A DNA stretch of 64,000 nucleotides from the NCBI RefSeq assembly GCF_029623395.1, contig NZ_JAPYKK010000007.1:89787-153786 (forward strand), in the 5' to 3' direction. A model generated the notes under the pieces. That model was not told where the DNA came from, made no database searches, and saw only the letters and a program-made list of their open reading frames with translations. A program made the translations under genes and the position numbers. This DNA comes from Sphingomonas echinoides. Lineage in GTDB: Bacteria; Pseudomonadota; Alphaproteobacteria; Sphingomonadales; Sphingomonadaceae. Of the stretch, positions 34,206-43,378 are shown in pieces; the first letter of the stretch is position 1; each line of letters starts with the position of its first letter.

Positions 34206-35522
34206 TCACAGACCCTCGGGATAGATCGGGAAGCGGGCGCACAAGGTGCGGACACGCTCGCGGACATTGGCCTCGACCTTCGGGTCGCCCTGCTCGCCAT
34301 GCTCGCGCAAGCCACCAAGCACGTCGGCGATCATGTTGCCGATCTCGCGGAACTCCGCGGGGCCGAACCCGCGCGTCGTGCCGGCAGGCGAGCCGACGCG
34401 GATTCCGCTGGTCTTGGTCGGCGGAAGCGGATCGTTGGGGATGCCGTTCTTGTTGCAGGTGATGCCCGCGCGCTCGAGCGCCTCGTCGGCGTCCTTGCCG
34501 GTCACGCCCAGCGGGGTGAGATCGATCAGCGCGAGATGCGTGTCGGTGCCGCCCGAGACGACCTCCGCACCGCGCTCCTTGAGCGTGGCGGCGAGGACCT
34601 TGGCGTTCTCGATCACCGCGGCGATGTAGCTCTTGTAGCCGGGCTGGAGCGCCTCGCCGAACGCAACTGCCTTGGCGGCAATGACGTGCATCAGCGGGCC
34701 ACCCTGCAGCCCAGGGAACACCGCCGAGTTGAACTTTTTGCCGAGCGCCTCGTCATTGCTGAGGATCATCCCGCCGCGCGGACCGCGCAGCGTCTTGTGC
34801 GTGGTCGTGGTGACGACATGCGCGTGCGGCAGCGGCGACGGATGCAGCCCGGCCGCGACCAGCCCCGAGAAATGCGCCATATCGACGAGAAAATACGCGC
34901 CGACCTCATCCGCGATCGCGCGGAACTTGGCGAAATCGATCTGGCGCGGATAGGCCGAGCCGCCCGCAATGATCAGCTTAGGCTTGTGCTCGCGCGCCAG
35001 CGCCGCGACCTCGTCGAAGTCGATCAGGTGGCTGACCGGATCGACGCCATATTGCACCGCATTGAACCACTTGCCCGACATTGCAGCGCGCGCCCCGTGC
35101 GTCAGGTGCCCGCCTGCATCGAGGCTCATGCCAAGAATCGTCTCGCCCGGCTTGACCAACGCGAGCATCACCGCGCCGTTCGCCTGCGCGCCGGAGTGCG
35201 GCTGAACGTTGACATAGGCGCAGCCGAACAGTGCCTTGGCGCGGTCGATCGCGAGCTGCTCGACCACGTCGGAGGGCGCGCAGCCCTGATAGTAGCGCTT
35301 ACCCGGATAGCCCTCGGCATATTTGTTGGTGAACACTGATCCCTGCGCCTGCAACACCGCCTTGGAGACGATGTTCTCGCTCGCGATCAACTCGATCTGC
35401 GTCTGTTCGCGCGTCAGTTCCTGCGCGATCGCGCCGAAGACGGCGGCGTCGGCATCGGTCAGGCCCTGCGTAAAGAAGCCGTCGGGCTGGACGTCGTGAA
35501 GCTGGTTGGGGTTGGTGCTCAT
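34206..35522 (-). CDS. glyA: Serine hydroxymethyltransferase
   Basis: A 438-residue PLP enzyme that interconverts serine and glycine with tetrahydrofolate, supplying one-carbon units. [24 protein letters not shown], and [14 protein letters not shown], whose Lys binds PLP (about 242), are all present, as is the C-terminal [14 protein letters not shown] 35522 overlaps the rpiB stop (ATGA). Order rpiB-glyA-nrdR is common in alphaproteobacteria. Confidence 0.97.
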   Translation of the reverse strand: MSTNPNQLHDVQPDGFFTQGLTDADAAVFGAIAQELTREQTQIELIASENIVSKAVLQAQGSVFTNKYAEGYPGKRYYQGCAPSDVVEQLAIDRAKALFGCAYVNVQPHSGAQANGAVMLALVKPGETILGMSLDAGGHLTHGARAAMSGKWFNAVQYGVDPVSHLIDFDEVAALAREHKPKLIIAGGSAYPRQIDFAKFRAIADEVGAYFLVDMAHFSGLVAAGLHPSPLPHAHVVTTTTHKTLRGPRGGMILSNDEALGKKFNSAVFPGLQGGPLMHVIAAKAVAFGEALQPGYKSYIAAVIENAKVLAATLKERGAEVVSGGTDTHLALIDLTPLGVTGKDADEALERAGITCNKNGIPNDPLPPTKTSGIRVGSPAGTTRGFGPAEFREIGNMIADVLGGLREHGEQGDPKVEANVRERVRTLCARFPIYPEGL

Positions 35523-35971
35523 GCCGGTTCTTTCACGAAAACGGGGGCGCCGAGTTTCTCGACGCGGGGTTGATGACGGCCACCGGCAAACGCGGTGGCA
35601 AGAAAAGCGGAGATGCAAGCGCGGGCCATATCCTCGCCGACGAGGCGGGCGCCCATCGCGATGACGGTGGCATCATTGTGTTCGCGTGCCAACGCGGCGG
35701 ACAACGGCTCGGACACGAGCGCACAGCGCACCGCCGGGTTGCGGTTGACCGCGATCGAAATCCCGATCCCCGAACCACACAGCGCGATCCCGCGTTCGGC
35801 ACGCCCGTCCGCAACCGCGGCGGCGAGGGCAAAACCGTAATCGGGATAATCGACGCGCGCATCGCTGTCGGGGCCCAGGTCGAGCACGTCATGGCCCAAG
35901 TCGGCAAGCCAGCCGGCCAGCCCCTGCTTGAGCGCAAAGGCGGCATGATCGGATGCGATGGCGATGCGCAA
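35519..35971 (-). CDS. rpiB: Ribose-5-phosphate isomerase B
   Basis: A 150-residue enzyme of the RpiB/LacAB family that interconverts ribose-5-phosphate and ribulose-5-phosphate. It has [11 protein letters not shown] (4-14), catalytic C65 in [15 protein letters not shown], and [15 protein letters not shown] 35971 is preferred because GGGAG lies 10 bases upstream and homologues begin MRIAIASDH; an ATG 30 bases earlier (36001) lacks a ribosome site. Ribulose-5-phosphate is also the KpsF substrate, though far away in the window. Confidence 0.92.
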   Translation of the reverse strand: MRIAIASDHAAFALKQGLAGWLADLGHDVLDLGPDSDARVDYPDYGFALAAAVADGRAERGIALCGSGIGISIAVNRNPAVRCALVSEPLSAALAREHNDATVIAMGARLVGEDMARACISAFLATAFAGGRHQPRVEKLGAPVFVKEPA

Positions 35972-36139
35972 AGCGGCACGCGCTCCCAAGAAAGAGCCCA
36001 TAGGGGCAGGTTGGATGACCGCGCCCATACCGCCGCGACCGTCGAATTGCCACAGCGAACCACGATTCCTGAAACAATTCGCCCAAATCGACGGGACAGG
36101 CGATTGCCGCGCGCGTGTTGCCGGGCTACGCCGTTGGAC

Positions 36140-36757
36140 GTGACGGATTTCCCGCCCGATGCTGCAGCAGCCTCCGCCCCGGCACCACGGCCGGGCAGCG
36201 AATCGCCCGAGGCGATGGCGCGGGCGCGGCTGGTCGAGGCGCTGGTACGGACCGGTGAAGAAGACCGTGTCGCATTCCGGGATTTGTATTCCCTGACGTC
36301 TGCGAAGCTTTTCGGGATTTGCTACCGTATCTGCGGCGAAAGGCAGGCAGCGGAAGACGTGTTGCACGACGTATATCTCACGATCTGGAAGCGGGCCGGG
36401 GCGTACGAACCCTCGCGCGCCAGCCCGATCACGTGGCTCGCCACGATCGCGCGCAACCGCGCGATCGACTGGCAGCGCGCGCAGACCGTCCGCCGCTCGA
36501 CCCCGATCGAGGACGCGCCGGAGATCCTCGACAAGGCCCCTCTCGTCAGCGAGACGATGCTCCACGACGAGCAAAGCCACCTGCTTCAGGAATGCCTCGA
36601 CCTGCTAGAACAGCGGCAGCGTAGCGCGATCCACACTGCCTTCTTCGACGGTGTGACCTATGCCGAATTGGCCGAACGCCAGAATATCCCGCTTGGCACG
36701 ATGAAGAGCTGGGTACGTCGTGGGCTCGCCCGGTTGCGCGAGTGTCTCGAGCGATGA
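36140..36757 (+). CDS. ECF-type RNA polymerase sigma factor, SigK-like
   Basis: A 205-residue sigma factor. Region 2 spans about 45-113 (FRDLYSLTSAKLFGICYRI, EDVLHDVYLTIWKRA, SPITWLATIARNRAIDWQR). Region 4 spans about 145-200 (FFDGVTYAELAERQNIPLGTMKSWVRRGLARLR). The GTG 36140 start is tentative; a nearby TTG at 36134 is possible. It is coupled by ATGA to an RskA-like anti-sigma factor and followed by a fasciclin gene, the same order as mycobacterial sigK-rskA with the mpt70/83 genes. Confidence 0.9.
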   Translation: MTDFPPDAAAASAPAPRPGSESPEAMARARLVEALVRTGEEDRVAFRDLYSLTSAKLFGICYRICGERQAAEDVLHDVYLTIWKRAGAYEPSRASPITWLATIARNRAIDWQRAQTVRRSTPIEDAPEILDKAPLVSETMLHDEQSHLLQECLDLLEQRQRSAIHTAFFDGVTYAELAERQNIPLGTMKSWVRRGLARLRECLER

Positions 36758-37506
36758 CCGACTCGCGACACCTCGAAATTCCGGGCGACGAAGGTCCCGA
36801 CATGACGGCCGCCGAGCTCGCGCTGGGCGTGCTGGACGGCGACGAGCGTGCGCATGCGATGCGCCGTGTCCTGTCGGAACCGGGTTTTGCCCGCGCGGTC
36901 GAGCAATGGCGCGGATATCTTTCGCAGTTGTTCGATCTCTGGCCGGCACTGGCGGCACCGGACATCTTCCCGCGCATCGAACGCTCGATCGACCGGCTGT
37001 CCGGGGCAACAACCGTGGTTCACGCCCAACCGCGCGGCAGTCGCCTGTGGCCATCGCTGGCGGCGCTGTCGAGCATCGCGGCGGTCGGGTTGCTGATGAT
37101 CCTGCTGCTCCGGCCGATTCCACTCCCGACCGTTCCGGAGCCGCGCCAGAACGTGCCCGTCACCGCGCCGCAGCCGACGCTCGTCGCGTCGCTCGAGCCA
37201 GATACCAAGGCGCTGCCGATGACGGTAGTCTACGACCAGGGCAGCGGTACGATCCGCCTGACCCAGTCGACGCTGGCCCGCGCCGATCGCAGTGCGCAAC
37301 TGTGGGTGATCCCGGCAGATGGCACGCCGCGCTCGCTGGGTCTGTTGCAGGACCGTGGCGGCACCGCGTTGACGCTCAGTCCGATACTGCGCCGTCATCT
37401 GGCGGCAGGTGCGACGCTGGCCGTCTCGATCGAACCGCTGGGCGGCTCCAAGACCGGACTGCCGACCGGACCGGTCGTCGCAACGGGTGCACTCGCGCCG
37501 GTGTAA
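36754..37506 (+). CDS. RskA-like anti-sigma factor
   Basis: A 250-residue single-pass membrane protein. The cytosolic N-terminus (about 1-80) holds an anti-sigma domain with ELALGVLDGDERAHAMRRV and VEQWRGYLSQL. The transmembrane helix is at about 93-112 (LSSIAAVGLLMILLL). The periplasmic part (about 145-245) matches the RskA domain: SAQLWVIPADGTPRSLG and LAAGATLAVSIEPLGGS. Release of the sigma factor by regulated proteolysis is known for RskA and inferred here. Its ATG overlaps the sigma stop. Confidence 0.9.
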   Translation: MTDSRHLEIPGDEGPDMTAAELALGVLDGDERAHAMRRVLSEPGFARAVEQWRGYLSQLFDLWPALAAPDIFPRIERSIDRLSGATTVVHAQPRGSRLWPSLAALSSIAAVGLLMILLLRPIPLPTVPEPRQNVPVTAPQPTLVASLEPDTKALPMTVVYDQGSGTIRLTQSTLARADRSAQLWVIPADGTPRSLGLLQDRGGTALTLSPILRRHLAAGATLAVSIEPLGGSKTGLPTGPVVATGALAPV

Positions 37507-37597
37507 CGTCGCGCGAGATTTAATTGCGCATCCGCCCCGTAACGATCGCCGTATCTCCTGCGTGTCCAGCCAAGGACGCGAAAACAGGAGAGCAGTC

Positions 37598-38152
37598 ATG
37601 AACCGCATCATTCCAAGCGCCCTCGTCGCGGCCGCCGTCGCCATCAGCGGAGCATCGTTCGCGAGCGCGGCGACCAACCCGATGGTTGGCGGTGCAGCAA
37701 TGTACGCCAACAAGAATATCGTCGAGAATGCCGTCAATTCCAAGGACCACACCACGCTGGTCGCTGCAGTCAAAGCCGCCGGCCTGGTCGACACGCTGTC
37801 GGGCCCCGGCCCCTTCACGGTATTCGCGCCGACCAACGCGGCCTTCGCCAAACTTCCCGCCGGCACCGTCGATACGCTGCTCAAGCCCGAGAACAAGGCG
37901 ATGCTGACGTCGGTGCTGACCTACCATGTCGTTCCCGGCAAGATCACCGCGGCGGACATCGCGTCCAAAATCAAGGCGAACATGGGCAAGGCGACCTACA
38001 CCACGGTGGAAGGTGGAACGTTGACCTTCGCAAAATCGGGCAAGAGCTACACGATTGCCGATGCCAAGGGTCACAGCGGAAGAGTCACCATCGCCAACGT
38101 GATGCAGTCGAACGGTGTGATTCATGTGATCGACACCGTTATGCTTCCCTAA
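37598..38152 (+). CDS. Secreted fasciclin (FAS1) domain protein
   Basis: A 184-residue exported protein. The signal peptide spans about 1-24 (ending ASFASAAT). One FAS1 domain covers about 40-182, with NSKDHTTLVAAVKAAGL, GPFTVFAPTNAAFAKLP (H1 motif) and YHVVPGKI, IHVIDTVMLP (H2 region). AGGAG lies 8 bases before ATG 37598. It follows the sigma/anti-sigma pair by 91 bases and is the likely main target of that sigma factor. FAS1 proteins mediate adhesion; the ligand is unknown. Confidence 0.92.
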   Translation: MNRIIPSALVAAAVAISGASFASAATNPMVGGAAMYANKNIVENAVNSKDHTTLVAAVKAAGLVDTLSGPGPFTVFAPTNAAFAKLPAGTVDTLLKPENKAMLTSVLTYHVVPGKITAADIASKIKANMGKATYTTVEGGTLTFAKSGKSYTIADAKGHSGRVTIANVMQSNGVIHVIDTVMLP

Positions 38153-38275
38153 AAAAAGCATGGTTCGGACGCATCCGCAGCCGGAATCGTTCGTATATTG
38201 ATGTGCTAGGCGACGAGCCGATGCGTGTACCCGTTCGCTGGATCCCCTCCTTTGCGGCGAATGGTTGATTGTAAG

Positions 38276-38307
38276 GGACCTGCCGACCTCCTTTTGTCGG
38301 CAGGTCC
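38276..38307 (+). terminator. Strong hairpin downstream of the fasciclin gene
   Basis: GGACCTGCCGAC-CTCCTTTT-GTCGGCAGGTCC has a perfect 12-base stem and 8-base loop. It is 123 bases after the fasciclin stop and just upstream of the btaA regulatory region. It has no U-run, so it may act as a stabiliser or boundary rather than an intrinsic terminator. Confidence 0.5.
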
Positions 38308-38327
38308 TTCCCAATCCCCCGCAATAT

Positions 38328-38357
38328 CGTCATGGAAGCGTCACCCGATCGTCGTAA
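38328..38357 (+). promoter_or_regulatory. Candidate PHO box upstream of btaA
   Basis: Three GTCA-type units, CGTCATG, CGTCACC and CGTCGTA, begin at 38328, 38339 and 38350, exactly 11 bases apart. PhoB sites consist of CTGTCAT-like repeats with this spacing. It ends about 60 bases before btaA. Betaine lipids replace phospholipids under phosphate limitation in other bacteria, which makes the site sensible. No clear -10 is seen. Confidence 0.4.
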
Positions 38358-38416
38358 CGGCGTTGGCGCCGCCCGGTGCGCCATTATGCCGCGCGATCCG
38401 GCAGGAGAGTGTTGAA

Positions 38417-39658
38417 ATGGCCATCGCGCTTCGATCCCCCAAGACGTCCGCTTCCAAGAATACCGCCGTGCGCAACGCGGTGCATCGGCATGACCATCTG
38501 TCCAAGCAGGGCTTGCTCGAACGTGCGTTCACTTTCGCGTTTCGCGGCTTGGTGTATGCGCAGATCTGGGAAGATCCCGCGGTCGACATGGAAGCGCTCG
38601 CGATCACGCCGGACTGCCGCATCGTCACGATCGCGTCGGGCGGATGCAACGTGCTGTCGTACCTGACCGCCAACCCGCAGGCGATCACCGCGGTCGACCT
38701 CAACACCGCGCACATCGCGCTCAACAAGCTCAAGCTTGTCGCAGCGCGGCATTTGCCGAGCTACGAGGCGTTCCACCGCTTCTTCGCCACCGCCAATTCT
38801 CGCGCGAACGTGATGGCGTATCGCACCTATATCCGCCCGCATCTCGACGAGACGACGCTCGCTTACTGGGAAGGCCGCGACATGATCGGACGCCGCCGGA
38901 TCGGCGGGTTTTCGAAGAACGTCTACAAGCGCGGGTTGCTCGGTAATTTCATCGGTGTGGCGCATCTGCTCGCGCGGTTGAACGGCGTGAACCCCAAGGT
39001 GCTGCTCGAAGCCAAGTCGATCGAGGAACAGCGCGAGATCTTTGACCGCGAGTTGGCGCCGTTCTTCGACAAGGCGGTGGTCAAGTGGATCACCGACCAT
39101 CCCGCGTCGCTGTTCGGCCTTGGCATTCCACCTGCGCAGTATGAAGCGCTGGCCGGTGACGAAAAGATGGCGGTGGTTCTACGCGCTCGGCTCGAGAAGC
39201 TCGCCTGCGATTTCGACATCAAGGACAATTATTTTGCCTGGCAGGCGTTCGGGCGTGGCTATGGCAAAGGCGAGTCCGCGCCTCTTCCGCCCTATCTGCA
39301 GCGCGACCATTATGCCGAGATCGTCGATCGCGCCGAGCGGATCGAGGTCCGCCACGTCAACTTCACCGAACATCTCCGCGCGCAGGACGATGCCTCGCAG
39401 GATCGTTACATCCTGCTCGATGCCCAGGACTGGATGACCGACGAGCAGCTCACCGATTTGTGGACGCAGATCACGCGGACCGCGAAGCCGGGGTCGCGCG
39501 TGCTGTTCCGCACCGCCGGCATTGCGACGATCCTGCCCGGCCGCGTGCCGGACGCGATTCTGGCGAAGTGGGATTATCGCACCGAGGACTCGCTGGATTA
39601 TACCAAACGCGATCGCTCCTCGATCTATGGCGGCGTTCACCTCTACGTCCTGGCGTGA
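38417..39658 (+). CDS. btaA: S-adenosylmethionine:diacylglycerol 3-amino-3-carboxypropyltransferase
   Basis: A 413-residue DUF3419 protein that moves the aminocarboxypropyl group of SAM to diacylglycerol, forming diacylglyceryl-homoserine. Family features are YAQIWEDPAVDMEAL (about 47-61), the SAM site TIASGGCNVLSYL, VDLNTAHIALNKLKL and the late RTAGIATILPGR. AGGAG lies about 9 bases before ATG 38417. It overlaps btaB by GTGA. The pair is sufficient to make the betaine lipid DGTS in other alphaproteobacteria (established for Rhodobacter and Sinorhizobium). Confidence 0.92.
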   Translation: MAIALRSPKTSASKNTAVRNAVHRHDHLSKQGLLERAFTFAFRGLVYAQIWEDPAVDMEALAITPDCRIVTIASGGCNVLSYLTANPQAITAVDLNTAHIALNKLKLVAARHLPSYEAFHRFFATANSRANVMAYRTYIRPHLDETTLAYWEGRDMIGRRRIGGFSKNVYKRGLLGNFIGVAHLLARLNGVNPKVLLEAKSIEEQREIFDRELAPFFDKAVVKWITDHPASLFGLGIPPAQYEALAGDEKMAVVLRARLEKLACDFDIKDNYFAWQAFGRGYGKGESAPLPPYLQRDHYAEIVDRAERIEVRHVNFTEHLRAQDDASQDRYILLDAQDWMTDEQLTDLWTQITRTAKPGSRVLFRTAGIATILPGRVPDAILAKWDYRTEDSLDYTKRDRSSIYGGVHLYVLA

Positions 39659-40308
39659 CCCAGCCGACCGGCCACGCGGGGCATATGGATGCGATCTACC
39701 GGTCGCAGCGCCATATCTATGACCTGACGCGCAAATATTACCTGCTGGGGCGCGACGCGCTGATCGCCGGGATCGCGCCGCCACCAAGCGGGCTGGTGCT
39801 GGAAGTCGGGTGCGGCACCGGTCGCAACCTGATCGCAGCCGCGCGTGCCTATCCCAACGCGCGCTATTTCGGGATCGATATCTCATCCGCGATGCTGGAG
39901 ACCGCACGCGCAAAGATCGCTGCGGCTGGGTTGTCGCACCGGATCGAGCTCGCACAAGGCGACGCGACTGCGTTCGACTCGACCGCGCTGTTCGGGGTGC
40001 AGGCATTCGACCGCGTGTTCCAGAGCTATACGCTGTCGATGATTCCCGATTGGCAGGGCGCTTTGCGCGAAGCGGCAGGCAAGCTTGCGCCGGGTGGGCG
40101 GCTCGACATCGTCGATTTCGGCCAGCAGGAGGGGTTGCCGCGCCCGTTCCAGGTGATGCTGTTTGCCTGGCTGGCCAAGTTCGACGTCACGCCGCGCGCA
40201 GCCCTCCCCGACGCGGTCCGCGCGACCGCGCGCGAACATGGACTGATCGGGCGGTTTGCGTCGCTGCGCCGCGGGTACGCGTGGAGTGCTTCGCTTAGCA
40301 GAGTATGA
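39655..40308 (+). CDS. btaB: Diacylglyceryl-homoserine N-methyltransferase
   Basis: A 217-residue class I SAM methyltransferase that trimethylates diacylglyceryl-homoserine to the betaine lipid DGTS. It has YDLTRKYYLLGRD near the start, motif I VLEVGCGTGRNL (about 45-56), GIDISSAML, and SYTLSMIPDW. The start is GTG 39655 overlapping the btaA stop; ATG 39685 is an alternative. The stop lies in the first unit of a 14-base tandem duplication. Confidence 0.9.
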   Translation: MTQPTGHAGHMDAIYRSQRHIYDLTRKYYLLGRDALIAGIAPPPSGLVLEVGCGTGRNLIAAARAYPNARYFGIDISSAMLETARAKIAAAGLSHRIELAQGDATAFDSTALFGVQAFDRVFQSYTLSMIPDWQGALREAAGKLAPGGRLDIVDFGQQEGLPRPFQVMLFAWLAKFDVTPRAALPDAVRATAREHGLIGRFASLRRGYAWSASLSRV

Positions 40309-40325
40309 GGGGCAGAGTATGAGGG
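40298..40325. repeat. Perfect 14-base tandem duplication at the btaB end
   Basis: GCAGAGTATGAGGG occurs twice in a row. The first unit carries the btaB stop codon, and the second supplies GAGGGG, the likely ribosome site of the DUF3429 gene. Confidence 0.85.
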
Positions 40326-40332
40326 GCCGACG

Positions 40333-40785
40333 ATGACGCCAAACGCAACCCCGCCCGTCTTGCCCCGCTGGCTCGGCCTCGCCGGGCTGCTGCCACAACT
40401 CGCGGCGGTGGCGGTGGTGTTCGGTGGCGACACGTCCCTGCACTTTTCGGCGATCGCGCTCGGCTATGCCTATGCCGCGCTGATCCTGAGTTTCCTTGGC
40501 GGATTGTGGTGGGGGATCGCGGCAGCTGCACCCAAGCAGCCCGAGTGGATTTGGGTGGCGGCGGTGGTCCCGTCGCTGATCGCGCTTGCGAGCGCGATCC
40601 CCTGGGCGATCGGCACGCCGTGGCCCGGGCCATCTCTGGTGGTGCTCGGCGTCGCGCTGATCAGCGCGCTCGGGGTCGATCTGACGCTTTCACGGCAGGG
40701 TTTGGTGCCTGCGTGGTGGATGAGCCTGCGCCTGCCGCTGTCGCTCGGGCTGGGCGGGCTCACATTGCTGCTGGCGTTGGGCTGA
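40333..40785 (+). CDS. DUF3429 membrane protein
   Basis: A 150-residue protein with five predicted hydrophobic helices and little loop sequence: LGLAGLLPQLAAVAVVF, ALGYAYAALILSFLGGLWWG, WVAAVVPSLIALASAIPWA, LVVLGVALISALGVDL and LSLGLGGLTLLLAL. FLGGLWWG is characteristic of DUF3429. Function is unknown. GAGGGG stands 6 bases before ATG 40333, and it follows btaB by 24 bases, so it is probably co-transcribed with the betaine-lipid genes. Confidence 0.87.
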   Translation: MTPNATPPVLPRWLGLAGLLPQLAAVAVVFGGDTSLHFSAIALGYAYAALILSFLGGLWWGIAAAAPKQPEWIWVAAVVPSLIALASAIPWAIGTPWPGPSLVVLGVALISALGVDLTLSRQGLVPAWWMSLRLPLSLGLGGLTLLLALG

Positions 40786-40833
40786 CGTCACTCCCGCGTC
40801 GTCCCGGCTTCGCCGACGAGGGTGGGATCGGGC

Positions 40834-40914
40834 TCAATGGCCGAAGAGCAACCACAGCACGATGATCACCGGGATCGGCACCCCGATCAGCCACAGAATA
40901 CAGCCTTTACCCAT
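40834..40914 (-). CDS. 26-residue single-helix membrane peptide
   Basis: The frame MGKGCILWLIGVPIPVIIVL ends WLLFGH and is followed by TGA. A short polar start (MGKG) precedes one hydrophobic helix. GAGAGGA lies 6 bases before ATG 40914, an unusually good ribosome site. It is a stand-alone gene between DUF3429 and a palindromic repeat. Similar peptides occur in other sphingomonads as far as I recall. Too short for standard gene callers. Confidence 0.72.
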   Translation of the reverse strand: MGKGCILWLIGVPIPVIIVLWLLFGH

Positions 40915-41023
40915 TACGCGTCCTCTCTAATGACGGAAACGTAACGGGTTGATCAAAAAGCGGTTCCGCCTGCCGGGACGAAGTCCAGCGACGTCCGGGG
41001 CAGCGGGACCCGCCCCCCACAAT

Positions 41024-41115
41024 CGTCATTCCCGCGAAGGCGGGAATCCATTGGGGCAGCGCCGGGCCGTTACAGCCGCTCGCCAGTATGGATTTCCGCC
41101 TCCGCGGAGATGACG
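41024..41115. repeat. Inverted-arm intergenic repeat (family B)
   Basis: Arm CGTCATTCCCGCGAAGGCGG GAATCCA faces TGGATTTCCGCCTCCGCGGA GATGACG, about 27 bases each with few mismatches and about 38 bases between. Both arms end in CGTCAT. It fills the gap before the hemA end. The sequence is unrelated to family A. Confidence 0.85.
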
Positions 41116-41145
41116 AACGAGTAAGAGACGGTAGCTTCCCGCCAA

Positions 41146-42387
41146 TCACGCAGCCTTGCGCAACTCCAGCCGGCTCCAGATCTCCACCAGAGCATCGGTC
41201 AGGTCGCGCATCATGCCTGCGTCATGTGCCGGGCCGGGTGTGAAGCGCAGCCGCTCGCTGCCACGCGGGACGGTCGGGTAGTTGATCGGCTGGACGTACA
41301 CGCCGTATTCGGCAAGCAGGATATCGCTGATCTTCTTGGCCTTGACCGGGTCTCCGACCATCAGCGGCACGATATGCGTGGTCGAGTTCATCACCGGCAA
41401 CCCGGCTTCCGCGAACATCGCCTTCAGCGCCGCCGCAGCACGCTGCTGACCATCACGCTCGACGCTCGACGCCTTGAGATGCCGCACGCTCGCCAGCGCT
41501 CCCGCAACGAGGACCGGCGACAGCGACGTGGTGAAGATGAACCCCGGCGCATAGGAGCGGATCACGTCAACGATCGTCTGATCCGCCGCGATATAACCGC
41601 CCATCACGCCGAACGCCTTGCCGAGCGTGCCCTCGATGATCGTCAGCCGGTCGGCGATGCCCTCCCGGTCCGAAATGCCGCCGCCGCGCGGGCCGTACAT
41701 GCCGACGGCATGGACTTCGTCCAGATACGTCAGCGCGCTATACTTGTCCGCCAGATCACAGATTTCGGCGATCGGGGCGACGTCGCCTTCCATCGAATAG
41801 ACGCTCTCGAACGCGATCAGCTTGGGCGTGGTCGGGTCGACCGACGCGAGCAGTTCCTCGAGATGTGCCAGGTCGTTGTGGCGGAAGACGTGCTTCTCGC
41901 ACCCCGAATTTCGGATCCCTGCGATCATCGAGGCGTGGTTGAGTTCGTCCGAGAAAATGATGCAGCCCGGCAGGATCTTGGCGAGCGTCGCCAGCGTCGC
42001 CTCGTTCGAGACATAGCCGCTGGTGAACAGCAAAGCGCCCTGCTTGCCGTGCAAGTCGGCAAGCTCATATTCGAGATCGACGTGATAATGCGTGTTGCCG
42101 CCGATGTTGCGCGTTCCGCCGGAACCCGCACCGACGTCGTGCAACGCCTCTTCCATCGCGCCGATGACCGCGGGATGCTGCCCCATCGCGAGATAGTCGT
42201 TCGAGCACCACACCGTGATCGGCTTGGGCCCGTTATGCCCGGCAAAGCAGCGCGCGTTGGGGAAAGCACCCTTGTTGCGCAGGATGTCGATGAAGACGCG
42301 GTAGCGGCCTTCGACATGGAGGCGATCGATGGCTTGCGCGAAAATGCGCGAATAATCGACTCCGCGCGCGGATGTTTCCATGTCCAT
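41146..42387 (-). CDS. hemA: 5-aminolevulinate synthase
   Basis: A 413-residue PLP enzyme of the C4 pathway that condenses glycine and succinyl-CoA, the first step of haem synthesis in alphaproteobacteria. Landmarks are [46 protein letters not shown], and the PLP lysine in [14 protein letters not shown] (about 248). ATG 42387 and ATG 42381 are both possible. It follows murI by 83 bases on the same strand. Confidence 0.96.
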   Translation of the reverse strand: MDMETSARGVDYSRIFAQAIDRLHVEGRYRVFIDILRNKGAFPNARCFAGHNGPKPITVWCSNDYLAMGQHPAVIGAMEEALHDVGAGSGGTRNIGGNTHYHVDLEYELADLHGKQGALLFTSGYVSNEATLATLAKILPGCIIFSDELNHASMIAGIRNSGCEKHVFRHNDLAHLEELLASVDPTTPKLIAFESVYSMEGDVAPIAEICDLADKYSALTYLDEVHAVGMYGPRGGGISDREGIADRLTIIEGTLGKAFGVMGGYIAADQTIVDVIRSYAPGFIFTTSLSPVLVAGALASVRHLKASSVERDGQQRAAAALKAMFAEAGLPVMNSTTHIVPLMVGDPVKAKKISDILLAEYGVYVQPINYPTVPRGSERLRFTPGPAHDAGMMRDLTDALVEIWSRLELRKAA

Positions 42388-42470
42388 GCGGCCCAAATAG
42401 ACCGCGTGCCCGCCAATTTCCAGCGCCTTCGCGCGATCAGTCTGATCGACGCGCTGATCGTCGCCACAAC

Positions 42471-43265
42471 CTACAAAGTCTCGACTGTCCCCAGACCGTA
42501 ACGCGCCAGTGTAGCGACGAGACTTGGCGATTGCGGCGCCCCGCCGGTAAAGACGGCAAGGCCGGGGCGTGGCGCGTCGGGCCAGAGCTGCCCTCGCGTT
42601 AGAAACGCGATCCGCCGCGCGATCCCGTCCGAACCGTCGACAAAGCGCACCGGATGTGGGGCTGCGGCCTGCAACTCGCGTTCGACTAGCGGGAAGTGCG
42701 TGCAGGCGTTGACGATCGTGTCGATTCGCGCGCCTTCCGGTTGGCGGAACAACCCGTCGAGGATCGCGGCATAGCGCGCGGGATCGGTCGCCTCGCCGCG
42801 GAGCTTGGCTTCGGCCAGCGAGACGAGGTCCGCCGATCCGTGCCGCAGCACGTGGCAGTCGCTTGCAAACCGCGCGGCGAGATCGTCGACATAAGGCTGG
42901 CGCACGGTCGCATCGGTACCCAGCACGCCGATCACGCGAGTCGCGCTGTGCAGCGCGGCGACCTTGATCGCGGGGACCGTCCCCACCACCGGCAAGTCGA
43001 GCGCGCTGCGCACCGCCGCCAGCGCGATCGTCGACGCGGTGTTGCACGCGATCACGATCAAGCGCGGGCGGTACCGCTCCGCCAGCCGCCCGAGCAACGC
43101 CGGAACCCGCGCGCCAATTTCCTGCTCGCTCTTGGTGCCGTACGGAAACCCCGCCGAGTCCGCGACATAGACCGCCGGCATCGCCGGCAGCAGCGCGCGG
43201 GCGGCCCCCAGCACCGACAATCCGCCGACACCGGAATCGAAGAACAGAACAGGTCGTGCATCCAT
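42471..43265 (-). CDS. murI: Glutamate racemase
   Basis: A 264-residue cofactor-free racemase that supplies D-glutamate for peptidoglycan. Catalytic cysteines are C74 in IACNTAST and the second in [10 protein letters not shown] (about 186). [11 protein letters not shown] (9-19) and [11 protein letters not shown] are conserved. ATG 43265 is supported by the family N-terminus [15 protein letters not shown]. It is divergent from plsY. Confidence 0.95.
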   Translation of the reverse strand: MDARPVLFFDSGVGGLSVLGAARALLPAMPAVYVADSAGFPYGTKSEQEIGARVPALLGRLAERYRPRLIVIACNTASTIALAAVRSALDLPVVGTVPAIKVAALHSATRVIGVLGTDATVRQPYVDDLAARFASDCHVLRHGSADLVSLAEAKLRGEATDPARYAAILDGLFRQPEGARIDTIVNACTHFPLVERELQAAAPHPVRFVDGSDGIARRIAFLTRGQLWPDAPRPGLAVFTGGAPQSPSLVATLARYGLGTVETL

Positions 43266-43378
43266 CACGCCGTTCCTAGCCGCGGGACCGGAAATTACAA
43301 AACCATGGTGCGCGCGCCTGGGTTGGGTCCTGGGCCGCATCCTGATAGGGGTGCTTCAAACGAGGGGGCGAACCAAGA

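Noticed and set aside
33474..35339. A 621-codon plus-strand frame over nrdR and glyA
   Set aside because: Antisense shadow of two unmistakable genes.
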